Assembly (NCBI GenBank): GCA_020631735.1
Contig: CM036209.1
Location: forward strand, 9,089,451-9,153,450
Reading direction: 5' to 3'
DNA length: 64,000 bases
Origin: Saccharum officinarum
Taxonomy: Eukaryota > Streptophyta > Magnoliopsida > Poales > Poaceae
The notes under the pieces were generated by a model. That model was not told the origin of the DNA and made no database searches. It saw only the letters and a list, made by a program, of their open reading frames with translations. A program made the position numbers and the translations under genes. Shown here one piece after another: positions 34,211 through 48,110 of this stretch (its first letter is position 1; each line of letters begins with the position of its first letter).

Positions 34211-36660
34211 TTTTATGTAGTTATGTTATTTGCATAAAAGCATTTGATCATGAAGTAAGAATGAGCATAATACCTAACTTATCTATTCTAGGTTTAGCAT
34301 GAACAACAACATATACAAAGCATGAGGGGTACAGTGAGCTCAATCTTCCATGTGTCGTTATTAGCATGAAAAACTTTACACTAAAGTGTCAACGATAAAG
34401 AGCTTACTCATAACCAAGAATTTGACATGTCAAAATGATTAATCAACATCTTGCAAGGAGTCTACATCTTTTACCACACAACAAAAAGGTCGCTGCCCAT
34501 ATGACCCATTGATCCATAAGGGTAACTCATTGCCTCAACTTGTCTCACATTTGGCCAAGTCATCCAACAAACAATGGCAAAGCATAGGAGTACTTGCATG
34601 TTACTAGCAACCCCTCATCACTAGATGAACTGAATCTATAGGATTACCCTGTCACAACATGATACTCAGCTTGCCATAACCCATACATATAAAATGTGGT
34701 AAGTATGGGTAAGTGCTCAAATTGACGCAACAAAAAACAGTCCTTAACTAGCTAAAGCAAGTTACATCACCTGACACCTGTCTCGTCATGACCTTACCCC
34801 TCGCTGAACCTCGTTCAACATTAATCATCTTGGTCAAATTGTATCTCTTTCCTTCTCTACAAGTTCCTTAATCAATCAAAACACCCTAGAAACTCATGAG
34901 TAACGATGATCGTGTCACATACTCGACTTCATCGTTCTAAGCATGCTAAGAAATATATGTTACGTTCTAGGAATTAAACAATATACACTTTAGGGTGTGA
35001 TCACAAACAACAAGGAATAACAACTACAAGTAGCATCTATGTCATGATCATACAAAAGCTTACATGCACATACATAGCACATAGTAAAGTTCACGCAATT
35101 ACAAAAAAAAGATAAATATGCATAGGTTCTTTCTATGAGGATCGGCCTAGATCTCAATGGGCTAGGGCTTAGCTATGCATAAGTTAAACATGATGACATG
35201 ATTCCAATGCAAAATGCATGAAAAGGTTACAAGTACTTTAAACATAAGCAAGTGCATAATTAGGGACTATGGGTTAGCACTCCAGGGTTAACATATAGGC
35301 TATAGCCTAAATGGTTGTTGTATGCGTCTATGGATCCATCCTTGACTAGGTCTCAAACCGTCTTTGACTTAGGAATTTGGCCCATCCAAGGAAGGCATCG
35401 GACTATCTAGGCAACTATGGTTGGGTTGTTTGACCCTAGGGTCAGACTATCTGTCTAGGATTTAAGCTTACTAGCTTGGTTCACTAGTTTGCTATGTGTC
35501 TCAGATTGGTTAACATGAACTGTCAAACCATTTGGTAGGTCTGAGTAAGACTAGACAAAGACTTGTCATCTCTAGAAGGCATGATATAACTGCCCAAGAT
35601 GTTAGGTTAGGGCTGTCCAAAGGATGCTCTTCTCTACTATGGTTGATCAGATCGTTCGATGGGTTTGGACGGGGGTGCTTCTTTGGTCCGATCTAGGTTG
35701 TTTGGTTCGACCAATCGAGAATCTAGCTTGAACTGTTCGGCTGCTTAGGATAGAGGCTCTAACTCTCACCATCAACTTAAGGGTTTTCGGACTATTGGGG
35801 ATGACTCTGATCTAGGGTCTTCCTCCAATGGATTGGTGTAAGACTCCTAACTCTCTGTACTGACATATGGCCAAGGTTACTTGGACCACATGAGTGTAAC
35901 CTACAAACTGTTCAAGGCTTTTAACACACTGATAAGTCTCTAGTGTGGGGTTTTATGCTTGAAAGGTCGTCCGACACATGTTGTTTGATTGTTTGCTAAC
36001 CACTGTGAAAAGCACTAAGGCTCACTCTTGAGCTTGCAAAGTGTCGATCGAGCCATGTCTTGCTAAGACGCATGTTGCTACAGGTTGCTAAGAAGGTCTA
36101 AGACACGTCTAGGGAGGTCATTGGGTGTATTGAGACTAGGCGCAAAGCCCTAAGTTATTCATGCCTAATGCCTACCAATTTTTGAAATTGAGGATTGAAA
36201 TCCTAGGCTTGACTTCACTAGAGACCTTTCTAGAGCTTACCAAGGATCTCAGGAATAGTAGCAAGGGCACTAAGGTTGGAATATAGGGTGTGTTGAACGC
36301 CTTATTGTTTTCCTTCTTCCTCCCCACCAAGCTAGACGGAGAGAACTTGGAGAAGCTCCCGCCCTAGTAATGGGGATGAGTTTGGGGGGCCTCCTTGCTC
36401 CTTGTTGCAGCTCTTAGCCTCCTCCTCCTTGCTTGCTCTTCCCCTTGTTCTTGATTCCTGCTAGAGGGAGGGAGAGTGGTGTGTGTGGCATGAGAGAGCG
36501 TGATGATGCTTTGGTGAAGTGCCCACATGCACTTGGTGAAGTGCCCACAGAGTATGCCACAACACAGGGTATGCTAGGTGGGCCACGGCATACCCTGTGG
36601 GGCAGCCTTGTACTTAACACTGTATTATCAGGTTTTAGATAAAAGAATTTGCAACCCAAG
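34211..36660. other. Unidentified repetitive-looking intergenic DNA
   Basis: No frame, LTR boundary or terminal repeat could be fixed. 36300-36370 reads, on the minus strand, like a leader or LTR (GAGCTTCTCCAAG, CTCCGTCTAGCTTGG). 36545-36605 holds an imperfect palindrome (CACAGGGTATGC / GGCATACCCTGTGG), reminiscent of CACTA subterminal repeats. Confidence 0.4.
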
Positions 36661-37958
36661 TAGCCTCATGCTTGTTAGTCCAGTGTAAGCTTCTTGCATT
36701 TTAAGTAAAAGGACGCTGGTTCAATCCCCCACAACCTCATTTTAGTTTTTATTGTCCATTTATGGTCAACCTCATTTTTGTTTTTTGTTTTCCATTTTAT
36801 GGTCGTTGCAGCCTCATTTTTGTTTTCATTTTCCATTTTTGTGTCCCATTTAAAAATTGCCTATAGATAATATAATTCTTTCTTTAGTCTACCTATTTTA
36901 TCCCATCTTGTTGTCTTGTGAAACCTTAGTTGCGAGTAGTTCTTAATTCCTGATCTTTTATCCCTGTTTATATTAATAACCATATCTATATATGATATAT
37001 TTCTTCCTTTATTTTCTATTTTTTTGACCCATATTATTGTGGCCCATGAGACATGTCATGAAATGGAATGACAAATTAAAGTGATATCACTTCGGCATCA
37101 TTTCATTATACTTATCAATAGCTATGTACAATGTCCTTTTAAACTTAATTTCTATTTAATTTTGTCTCCTTTAAAATTAACTATATATAATATACTTCAT
37201 CCTTTAATTTTCTATTTTCATCCCCTCTTGATTTGTCCCATGATACCTCAAATGTTTCTTTGTTTTCATTTTTGTTTTCAATTTTTTATCCCCTCTAGAT
37301 ATTATAACTATAAATAATATGTTTTGTCCTTTATTTTGCAATTTTTCATCACATCTTGTTGTGCCATGTGAGATATGCCATGAAATGGGATGGAAATCTG
37401 TAGCTATGTATAGTGTCATGTCCTCTTTACAAAGTCTGCACTCTAAAACATTTAGTTGTGTAGTCACATTCATTAAGCGGAACATTTTTCTTCTAAGTGG
37501 ACGAAGATGATATAATCGAGACATTCATGTCATCAAAGAGCGGTGGGTAAACAAGTCAGACATGTAATATTATAATTCTCTTTTATGGCTATATTTTTGT
37601 ATTTCATTTGAACTATTTATATCATAATATGTCTACAATTTCTAGTTAATCCTTGAATTTAAGGCTTATCATGTTATTTAATGCATGTGGTTTTTATCGA
37701 ATTAGAATATGTTTTTTTTACAAATTAGAAATGATTTTATCAAATTACATAAGAAAATTTTTGTATGGGTCTGCCACTAACAGCCAGACATGCGTGGTCT
37801 GCATGTTGTGCTTAATCTAAGTGAGAAAATACTAATTGATGATCTGGCTTAGCCTCTTAGGTCACATTTACGATTACACATGCTTCGTCACGTTGCACTT
37901 AATCTAAGCTCGCATGCTCACACGCTAGGTCGCTCGTGTTTTGCGAAAATATTACTTT
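36661..37958. other. AT-rich intergenic DNA with internal repeats
   Basis: CATTTTTGTTTTCATTTTCC motifs recur around 36740-36840 and 37260, and GTGAGATATGCCATGAAATGG-type motifs recur near 37045 and 37370. No coding signal. Confidence 0.45.
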
Positions 37959-38253
37959 GGCTGTGTTTAGTTCCCTATAGAATGCAAAATGCTAATTACT
38001 TTGGAATGATGAAATACAAAATGCTAAAATTTTTATGGGTGTATTTAGTTCCATCCAAAATATTAAATTTTTCATGTGGTGGGTGAGGTTTTTTTTTATT
38101 TTTTTGGCTTTTTTTGGACCTCTTAAGGCCAAAATCCAAAATAGAGAATGAATATCTTTTTACCAAAAAATTTATATGATGTTCAGTTTCATTCTGCAAA
38201 ATGACAAGCCAAAACCTAAAATTTTTAAGATGAAATGAGGAACTAAACACACC
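37959..38253. mobile_element. MITE with TGTGTTTAGTTCC ends
   Basis: GGCTGTGTTTAGTTCC on the left is mirrored by GGAACTAAACACACC on the right. A second copy of the end motif at about 38038 (GGTGTATTTAGTTCC) suggests one copy inserted into another. No clear target duplication. Confidence 0.7.
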
Positions 38254-38683
38254 TGATGGATGACCACCACCCGTGCATTGGCGGCGCCTTGGCGCTCGAG
38301 CTCTCGATCATATCACGCGACGGATCTGTGTGGCCTGTGAAGTACTAGTAAGCGGATAGGCCCGGCCCCTCAAGCAGTCAGGGATAGGATAGCTGTGTTG
38401 TGCATGCATGCATGTGTGGTCCTGTGACCTAGCGCTATCTCTCATCTGATCTCCCATGCGCATAGTCGTCGACCTGATCTCATCTGATCCGATCCACTCG
38501 CGTCGCCGCCGCTCCGGCGAGATCTTGCCGCCTTGCCGGGACAGATCCATGCATATGCATTCATCATTTCATTGGTGGTGGGCTGGTGGCCGCGTGCGTG
38601 CACCGGTGCATGCATGCGTTCGACGATCAGACTTTCATTAGTATTTTCGGATCTCAAGCGGTGGCGGATTATTGCTATACTAG
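38254..38683. other. GC-rich spacer, no gene seen
   Basis: Mixed low-copy sequence with ATGCATGC runs. Short frames on both strands show no domain. Confidence 0.45.
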
Positions 38684-38928
38684 GGCCTTGTTTAGGTACT
38701 ACACTTCAAATTCCAAATTTTTATATTCTCTCTGTCACATCAAATTTTGGACACATGCATGGAGCATTAAATATAGATAAAAAATAACTAATTGTATAGT
38801 TTGGTTGTAAATCACAAGACAAATCTTTTGAACCTAATTAGTCCATGATTAGACACTAATTATTAAATACAAACAAAAGTGTTACAGTAGCCAAATTTGA
38901 AAAAAAAAATTGTAATCTAAACCAGGCC
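38684..38928. mobile_element. MITE, GGCCTTGTTTAG family, 245 bp
   Basis: Ends GGCCTTGTTTAGGT and TCTAAACCAGGCC, flanked by TAG on both sides (38681-38683, 38929-38931). The interior ATGCATGGAGCATTAAATATAG and ATTAGTCCATGATT match the copies at 10356-10935 and 11701-12050. Confidence 0.88.
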
Positions 38929-38931
38929 TAG

Positions 38932-39952
38932 GTCGTCCGTCGTCCAACAATGCAAGAAGCTGCTAATAACTCGATCACTTGCCGTGTACTTATTATTCCC
39001 ATCATAGTATAATCTAAGGCGTGCGTGCTTCCACATGTCTCGTGAAGCTAAAGTAAGTGCATGCATGCAATGCAAAATGGCCCCCGCGCGCGCGCACCGC
39101 CCGGTCTGCATGCGTTGGCCGCCGATCGAGAGCGAGATCCAGCCAGCCGATCCCTCGCTCGCTCGCCGATTCTCTGACACCGCGCGCGCGCCAATGATGA
39201 TCCGTGCGCGCATGCATGCATCGTCACCCATGACGACGCGAGAGCTCAGGAGGCCAGGAGCAGGGCCGCAGGAGGCAGGTGAAACGATCGGCTCCGCGGT
39301 TGGTCTCCAGCTGCCCACGTCGTCGTCGTCGCTGGCTCCCGTCAAGCATGTCGATCATCGTGCCGGCAGCACGGCAGGATATACGCACACAGTCAGTCAC
39401 ATCCGGCCATATCGACGCTTTGCATTGGTCGGGTCGGGTGGTACGGTTGTTGCTGTTGCTCTGTCGCCACGCGCTGTACGTGTACACTCCCGTGTGGCCG
39501 TGTCTCCTCGGCTCCTCGTTCGCTGGTCCACCGGATGTGTGGTGGATCGATGCTCCCAGTCGGCCTCCAGCGCATGCAATCTCCAGTAGGAATCACGTGA
39601 ACAAAAGTTACATACCGTTGTTGCATACTCCCTCCGTATCCTAATTAGAGGACGTTTTAGCCTTGTTGACTAATTAATAGTCAACTTTAAAATACCGTGT
39701 TGATGTGGACCCAACATACAGGACCCATATGTCAGCATTGCTCCTCTCGATCTCAATGGAAGTCGCCTCCTCCTTCCACCATTGCGCGTTGGCCATGGCT
39801 TCCTAACGCCAAATCGACAAATCTACTGAAGATGCCCACTAGCACGACCAAGGCCGAGAGAGAAGAAGGCACCGATTTGGTGGCCAAGCGACGATCCGGT
39901 ACAGTGCCTTTAGGCTGAAACAAAACATATCAACATCTATTTAGACTGAAAC
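38932..39952. other. Low-copy spacer with truncated Stowaway end
   Basis: 39010-39600 is GC-rich with several overlapping chance frames and no recognised domain. 39628-39720 opens TACTCCCTCCGTATCCTAATTAG, a Stowaway-type end with no matching partner. Confidence 0.5.
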
Positions 39953-40015
39953 CACTACTACATAACTGACCTTTCGTCGATCGCCCAAAATGCCTTTAGT
40001 CTCGACGATTTCGGC

Positions 40016-40275
40016 GCCCGGGACTAAATAGAGCTTTAGTCCCGGTTGGTGTTACTAACCGGAACTAAAGGTCTCTCGCCAACGGCTCTGTTGTCAGGCG
40101 CTGTCGGGAGGGACCTTTAGTCCCGATTGGTAACACCAACCGGGACTAAAGTCCTGCCTTTAGTCCTGGTTGGTGCCACCGACCGGGACTACAACTTTTG
40201 TCCCGGTCCGTGGCACCGACCGGGACTATAGGACTGGCTTTAGTCCCGGTTGGTGTTACCAACCGGGATTAAAAC
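40016..40275. repeat. Left subterminal repeats of the large CACTA
   Basis: At least five short hairpins built from TTTAGTCCCGGTTGGTG and its complement CACCAACCGGGACTAAA, each with a loop of a few bases. Such subterminal motifs are the usual binding sites of the smaller CACTA-encoded protein. Confidence 0.9.
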
Positions 40276-40928
40276 CTCCCCCTGCAAATTGAACCTCCCT
40301 CTTCTTCCTCCCTGTCCGAGCCCGAGCTTTCTTGTTCATGTTCTTGTTGCTTGTTCTTCCATTGTTCTTGCTTGTCTCATCTCCGGCGATCAATCCACTT
40401 CAAACGCTTCAACGCCGTCGTCGATTTGTTTGAAAGGTTGATAGCTTCATCCTCCTATGTTTTAGTAGCACCATATGTAAATCCATGTTGTATATGACTA
40501 TTTTATTTCATATTGCTAGCTGCAATCACTTTTCATGTTGAATTTTTATGAACGATGCTAATTATAGTACCTAGAAAGTAGTATACACATATAATGTTTA
40601 GTTCTATTATAGACTTTTTAGGATACTTTTTACTTTAATTTGTTCATGTTCTCATTTTAAAATATTAAATAATGTTGATTCTTTGTAATTTTGAAACAAA
40701 TTAATTTTAACTTTAAAAAATCTTCAAATTAATTTTATTTAGAGATAAAATTACACCTTTTAATAGAAAAATACAAATTTTATGATTTTGCTATCTTTTT
40801 ATTAACGTCCACAAATTAATTTTATGAAATGATGAACCACTTATAAAATTTTAAACTCAATTAGACAAGGTTGTGCCGCGCTCTTTTCTCATGCTGCGCT
40901 TTTAATTATGTGATGTATAATGCAGATA
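40276..40928 (+). other. Probable 5' untranslated exon and first intron of the transposase gene
   Basis: CT-rich leader followed by a possible donor (GAAAGGTTGATAG, near 40437) and an AT-rich stretch ending in the acceptor AATGCAG at 40919-40925, just before the start codon. Splicing is inferred from these sites. Confidence 0.5.
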
Positions 40929-43900
40929 ATGACACACCATTGGATGCACAATGCCGATCGCCGCTCCAACGAGTTCATTGAGGGCGTGCGAGAATTCTGT
41001 AGAGTGGCAGAGGAAAACAAGCGAGATGGTTTTATATGTTGCCCATGTGTCGTGTGTATGAATTTGAAAGAATTTTGTAGCTCAAGAAGTATTCACTTGC
41101 ACTTGTTCAAGTCGGGTTTCATGCCAAACTACATTTGTTGGACCAAGCACAGAGAGACCGGGGTTATGATGGAAGAAGGTGAAGAAGAACAAGCGGACCC
41201 TAACGATGTTTTTGCTCAATACTGTGACTTCGTGATGGAGGAAGTTGAAGAAGAGGCGGATGCAGAAAACAGTATCGCTGAAGATGACGATGCTCTTGGT
41301 GATGTCATTCGCGACGCACAGAGAGATTGTGAAAGTGAAAAGGAGAAGGCTAAGTTTGACTAAATGCTAGAGGATCATAAGAAGTTACTCTACTCATCGG
41401 CCGAAGATGGGCAGAAAAAGCTAGGCACGACACTGGAGTTGTTACAGTGGAAGGCAGAGAATGATATATCTGACAAGGCATTTGGAAAATTACTGAAGAT
41501 CCAAAAAAGATGCTTCCGAAGCCTAATGAATTGTCCACCACTACATACGAAGCAAAAAAGAACGTCTGCCCTTTAGAATTACAAATTGAGAAGATACATG
41601 CATGTCCTAATGACTGCATCCTGTACCGTGGCGAGCACGAGAATTTAGATGAATGCCCTGTTTGCCATGCGTCACGGTACAAGATCTTGCGAGATGATCC
41701 TGGCGATGTTGAGGATGAAGAACGTCAGAAAAAGAGAATCCCTGCCAAGGTTATGTGGTATGCTTCAATAATTCCACACCTAAAATGACTGTTCAGAAAC
41801 AAGGAGCACGCAAAGTTGTTGCGATGGCACAAAAAAGACCGTAAGGTGGACAACATGTTGAGACACCCTGTAGATAGGTCCCAGTGGAGAGAAATAGATA
41901 GAGAATTCTCGGACTTTACAGACGATGCAAGAAACCTAAGCTTTGCATTGAGTACGGATGGATTTAATCCTTTTGGGGACCAGAGCTCTAGTCATAGCAC
42001 TTGGCCCATTACTCTATGTATCTACAACCTTCCTCTATGGTTATGCATGAAGCGGAAGTTCATTATGATGCCGGTGCTTATCCAAGGCCCGAAGCAACCT
42101 GGCAATGACATCGATGTCTACCTGAGGCCATTAGTTGAGGAACTCCAGCTGCTATGGAGCAAACCAGGTGTGCGTGTGTGGGATGAGTACAAATAGGAAG
42201 AATTCGACTTGCGAGCATTGTTGTTCGTGACAATCAATGATTGGTCAGCTCTAAGTAATCTTTCAGGACAGACAAATAAGGGATATAATGCATGCAACCA
42301 TTGTTTTGGTGACCTTGAGGCTGTCTATTTAAAAAATGTCGAAAGGTCATGTACCTTAGCTATCGTCGATTTCTTGCTAAGAACCACTAGTTGAGAAAGA
42401 AAGGCAAACATTTTAAAGGTACGACAGAACATCGGTCCAAGCCAGGCAACCGAGATGGGGCAGAGGTATTCAAGATGGTCAAAGATTTGAAAGTAGTGTT
42501 TAGAAAGGGATAAGACAGTGAACCTATTCCAAAAGACGCTTCGGGGCGCGCCCTAATGTGGAAAAAGAAGTCAATATTTTGGGAGGTACCATATTGGAAA
42601 GACCTTGAGGTCCGCCACTCGATCGACGTGATGCACCTGACAAAGAATCTTTGTGTCAATCTCCTAGGGTTCATGGGTGTGTTTGGAAAGCCTAATGATA
42701 CCCTTGAGGCACGAGAGGACTTGAAGCGCATGAAAGAACGAGACAACCTGCATCCAGAGAAGACAGATGATGGACATCATTACTTAAGACCTGCTAGCTA
42801 CACTCTTAGCAATGAGGAGAAGGAAAGCATGTTTGAGTGCCTAAGCATCATCAAAGTCCCATCTAGGTTCTCCTCCAATATAAAGCGTATAATAAATGTG
42901 CTAGAGAAGAAATTTGTCAACTTAAAATCACACGACTGCCACGTGATTATGACGCAACTGCTTCCGGTTGCCTTAATAGGAATTCTACCTCCACATGTAC
43001 GTCTGGCCACCGTGAAGCTGTGTGCATTTCTCAATGTAATTTCTCATAAGGCAATCAATCCTTTTGATCTAGCTACTCTACAGAATGATGTGGTTCAATG
43101 TCTTGTTAGCTTTGAGTTGGTGTTCCCTCCATCCTTCTTTGATATCATGACACATCTCCTAGTTCATCTAGTCAAAGAGATTAATATCATGGGTCCTGTG
43201 TTCCTACGCAACATGTTTCCCTTAGAGAGATTTATGGGTGTACTGAAAAAATATGTTCACCAGCAGGGTCAGCCAGAAGGAAGCATTGCCAAGGGATACG
43301 TGACAGAGGAGGTCACTGAGTTCTATGTGGACTTCATTCCTGACCTTAACCCGATTGGTCTTCCTGAATCACGGTATGAGGGGAGATTTAGTGGAAAGGG
43401 TACACTAGGAAAAGAAAACATATATTAGCCAGAGTAATGATTCTTTCAATAAAGCGCACTACACAGTTCTTCGAAACTCCACCGTGGTGGAACCGTATAT
43501 TGAGAAACACATGAATTTTGTACGATCCGAGAATCCTAGGAAGAATGAGGCTTGGATTACGCGTCATCACATGGAAACATTTGGTGATTGGTTGCAAAAA
43601 ATGTCAGGGTGATAAAACTATTGCAGATGAACTGTATTTGTTGGCTAGGCAACCAGCGTGGCACGTCCTCACATACAAAGGGTACGAGATAAATGGAAAT
43701 ACATTTTACACTGTATACCAAGATAAAAAGAGTACCAACCAAAACAGTGGTGTCCACGTGGATGCTACGGAACCGAATGGGAACATACACACATATTATG
43801 GTCGCATAGAGGAGATTTGGGAACTAGACTATGCACATAATTTTAAAGTCCCTCTATTCTGATGCCAATGGGTGAAGATGAATAGAGGGGTATCAGTCGA

Positions 43901-44274
43901 TAAGGAGTACGGAATGACAATAGTGGACCTCAACAATATTGGGTATAGAAATGATTCATTCGTCCTTGCTGCTGATGTGAATCAGGTGTTCTATGTGAAA
44001 GACATGTCTACAAAACCCAAGAGAGGGAAACACGACGAGAAAAAAAACCAACGAGCCAAAGCGCCACATAGTTCTTACAGGAAAACAAAACATAGTGGGA
44101 ATTGAAGACAAGTCAGACGTGTTAGAGGATTATGAAAAGGATGAACGAATCCTACCCTTCTGTGTGGCCAAAGACCCAAGCATCCTGCTCGCTGTTGAGG
44201 ACACTCCATGGTTACGAAATGATCATAACCAAGGGCATTACATCAAGAAAAAGTTTGCCATTGTGCCTGCTTGA
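40929..44274 (+). pseudogene. CACTA transposase, TNPD/tnp2 type, broken
   Basis: This protein would bind the ends and cut and paste the element. The N-terminus (MTHHWMHNADRRS, CCPCVVCMN, LHLFKSGFMPNY) matches the plant transposase-associated domain. The tnp2 domain (Transposase_21) follows, from about 41500 to 42700 (HACPNDCILYRG, FNPFGDQSSSHSTWPI, FVTINDWSALSNLSGQTNKG). A DUF4218-type region (RLATVKLCAFLN, FLRNMFPLERFMG) lies at about 42900-43400 and a DUF4216-type region (EIWELDYAHNFKVPLF) near 43810-44020. Stops at about 41361, 41786, 42194, 42379, 42511 and 43860 mostly fit CAG/CAA to TAG/TAA or CGA to TGA. Frameshifts occur near 41500 (A tract), 42340, 43410 and 43600. It ends at TGA 44272-44274. 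Confidence 0.92.
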
Positions 44275-44383
44275 TATAGGTAGTGAACTCAAATTAATAA
44301 TGTGTATTTGACATCTTGTGTAATATAATTGTAACATTATGTGTTGAAAATTCAAATTTGAGTGGTTCAAACTTTGCTATATG

Positions 44384-47300
44384 TGGGAATTATAGATTTT
44401 CCACTACACTTTGCCAACACTTTGTCAAATGCAAAAATGGTATATATATGAAATGTAGATCTTGATGAGTGGAACAATGTTGGTATTCATGACTTTTCTA
44501 GTCGAGACCATCCAGGGTTCCGAAAACTGGCGTTTGCCTATGAATTCTTTCAAAATTTAAAATTGAGTGGTTCAAACTTTTGCAAATGGAAAGTTGACCA
44601 TTAGACCAAATATAGGTCTTGATGACTGGAACAAACTTTGTATTCATGAGTTTTCCATTAGAGACCATCCAGGGTTCGGTCAAAGTGTGTGTTTCTAAAA
44701 ACCAATGTTTTGACTTTGGTCAAACTTGGTGAAATGACCCATTTGATGACTTCAAATGAAAAACTTTTGAATACCAAGTTGTTAGAGCTCATCAAGATCT
44801 ACATTTTACACATGGACCATATTTTCATCTGGATAAATTTTAGCAAGTCTCAGGCACATGTTTTCAAAATCGAAGACGGGTTTTGGTCAAACTTGGTCAA
44901 ATGATAGACTAAATGACTTCAAATGAAAACTTTGGAATACTAAGTTGTTAGAGCTCATCAAGATCCAAACTTTTTATATAGACCATTTTTTATATTTTAA
45001 AAAGTTTAAATAAACAACACTCAACAAATCTTGAATCTTACAAAAACTATATGAAACTATATGTGAGAATTGTGGATTTTCAACTACACTTTGCCAACAC
45101 TTTACCATAATGCAAAAGTGGTCTATTTATGAAATGTAGATCTTGATGAGTGGAACAATATTGGTATTCATGACTTTTCCAGTCGAGACCATCTAGGGTT
45201 CCGAAAACTGGCGTTTGGCTATGAATTCTTTCAAAATTCAAAATTGAGTGGTTCAAACTTTTGCAAATAAAAAGTTGACCATTAGACCAAATATAGGTCT
45301 TGATGACTGGAGCAAACTTTGTATTCATGAGTTTTCCATTCGAGACCATCCAGGGTTCGGTCAAAGTGTGTGTTTCTAAAAACCAATGTTTTGACTTTGG
45401 TCAAACTTGGTGAAATAACCCATTTGATGACTTCAAATGAAAAACTTTTGAATACCAAGTTGTTAGAGCTCATCAAGATCTACATTTCATACATGGACCA
45501 TATTTTCATCTGGATAAATTTTAGCAAGTCCTAGGCACATGTTTTTAAAATCGAAGAATGGTTTTGGTCAAACTTGGTCAAATGACAGACTAAATGACTT
45601 CAAATGAAATCTTTAGAATACCAAGTTGTTAGAGCTCATCAAGATCCAAACTTTTTATATAGACCATTTTTTCTATTTGAAAAAGTTTAAATAAACAATA
45701 CTCAACAAATCTTGAATCTCACACAAACTATATGAAACTATATGTGAGAATTGTGGATATTCAACTACACTTTGCCAACACTTTATCAAATGCAAAAATG
45801 GTCTATATATGAAATGTAGATCTTGATGAGTGGAACAATATTGGTATTCATGACTTTTCCAGTCGAGACCATCCAGGGTTCTGAAAACTAGCGTTTGGCT
45901 ATGAATTATTTCAAAATTCAAAGTTGAGTGGTTCAAACTTTTACAAATGAAAAGTTGACCATTAGACCAAATATAGGTCTTGATGACTGGAACAAACTTT
46001 GTATTCATGAGTTTTCCATTCGAGACCATCCAGGGTTCGGTCAAAGTGTGTGTTTCTAAAAACCAATGTTTTGACTTTGGTCAAACTTGGTGAAATGACC
46101 CATTTGATGACTTCAAATAAAAAACTTTTGAATACCAAGTTGTTAGAGCTCATCAAGATCTACATTTGATACATGGACCATATTTTCATCTGGATAAATT
46201 TTAGCAAGTCCCAGGCACATGTTTTCAAAATTAAAGACGGGTTTTGGTCAAACTTGGTCAAATGACAGACTAAATGACTTCAAATGAAAACTTTGGAATA
46301 CCAAGTTGTTAGAGCTCATCAAGATCCAAACTTTTTATATAGACTATTTTTTTCTATTTGAAAAAGTTTAAATAAACAATACTCAATAAATCTTGAATCT
46401 CACACAAACTATATGAAACTATATGTGAGAATTGTGGATTTTCAACTACACTTTGCCAACACTTTATCATAATGCAAAAATAGTCTATATATGAAATGTA
46501 GATCTTGATGAGTGGAACAATATTGGTATTCATGACTTTTCCAGTCGAGACCATCCCGGGTTCCGAAAACCGGCGTTTGGCTATGAATTCTTTCAAAATT
46601 CAAAATTGAGTGGTTCAAACTTTTGTAAATGAAAAGTTGACAATTAGACCAAATATAGGTCTTGATGACTGGAACAAACTTTATATTCATGAGTTTTCCA
46701 TTCGAGACCACCCAGGGTTCGGTCAAAGTGTGTGTTTCTAAAAACCAATGTTTTGACTTTGGTCAAACTTGGTGAAATGACCCATTTGATGACTTCAAAT
46801 GAAAAACTTTTGAATATCAAGTTGTTAGAGCTCATCAAGATCTACATTTGATACATGGACCATAGTTTCATCTGGATAAATTTTAGCAAGTCCTAGGCAC
46901 ATGTTTTCAAAATCAAAGAAGGATTTTGGTCAAACTTGGTCAAATGACAGACTAAATGACTTCAAATGAAAAATTTGGAATACCAAGTTGTTAGAGCTCA
47001 TCAAGATCCAAACTTTTTATATAGACCATTTTTTCTATTTGAAAAAGTTTAAATAAACAATACTCAATAAATCTTGAATCTCACACAAACTATATGAAAC
47101 TATATGTGAGAATTGTGGATATTCAACTACACTTTGCCAACACTTTATCAAATGCAAAAATGGTCTATATATGAAATGTAGATCTTGATGAGTGGAACAA
47201 TATTGGTATGCATGACTTTTCCAGTCGAGACCATCCAGGGTTCCAAAAACTGGCGTTTGGATATGAATTCTTTTAAAATTCAAAGTTGAGTGGTTCAAAC

Positions 47301-48110
47301 TTTTGCAAATGAAAAGTTGACCATTAGACCAAATATAGGTCTTGATGACTGGAACAAACTTTGTATTCATGAGTTTTTCATTCGAGACCATCCAAGATTC
47401 GGTCAAAGTATGTGTTTCTAAAAACCAATGTTTTGACTTTGGTCAAACTTGGTGAAATGACCCATTTGATGACTTCAAATGAAAAACTTTAGAATACCAA
47501 GTTGTTAGAGATCATCAAGATCTACATTTGATACATGGACTATATTTTCATCTGGATAAATTTTAGCAAGTCCCAGGCACATGTTTTCAAAATTGAAGAC
47601 GGGTTTTGGTCAAACTTGGTCAAATGACAGACTAAATGACTTCAAATGAAAACTTTGGAATACCAAGTTGTTAGAGCTCATCAAGATCCAAACTTTTTAT
47701 ATAGACTATTTTTTCTATTTGAAAAAGTTTAAATAAACAATACTCAATAAATCTTGAATCTCACACAAACTATATGAAACTATATGTGAGAATTGTGGAT
47801 TTTCAACTACACTTTGCCAACACTTTATCATAATGCAAAAATAGTCTATATATGAAATGTAGATCTTGATGAGTGGAACAATATTGGTATTCATGATTTT
47901 TCCAGTCGAGACCATCCCGGGTTCCGAAAACCGGTGTTTGGCTATGAATTCTTTCAAAATTCAAAATTGAGTGGTTCAAACTTTTGTAAATGAAGAGTTG
48001 ACAATTAGACCAAATATAGGTCTTGATGAGTGGAACAAACTTTATATTCATGAGTTTTCCATTCAAGACCATCCAGGGTTTCAAAAACCGATGTGTATGT
48101 CTAAAAATTT
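44384..48110. repeat. Array of about 5.5 tandem 680-bp repeats between the two CACTA genes
   Basis: Corresponding sites recur at intervals of 678-682 bases. Each unit has about four diverged subrepeats of about 170 bp. Two carry GATCTTGATGAGTGG / GTCTTGATGACTGG followed by GAGACCATCCAGGGTTC; the other two carry the reverse form GAGCTCATCAAGATC. Diagnostic differences (GTGGATATTC versus GTGGATTTTC, TATCAAATGC versus TATCATAATGC) show that units 3 and 5 pair, as do 4 and 6, so the last two units arose by duplication of a 1.36-kb dimer. Repeated minus-strand frames are by-products. Confidence 0.93.

Noticed and set aside
44498..48084. Repeated minus-strand frames with similar products in every 680-bp unit
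   Set aside because: The similarity follows from recent repeat duplication, and frame ends differ between units; no domain and no start context.
44384..48110. CRISPR array
   Set aside because: Units are 680 bp with no short repeat and spacer pattern, and the DNA is plant nuclear.
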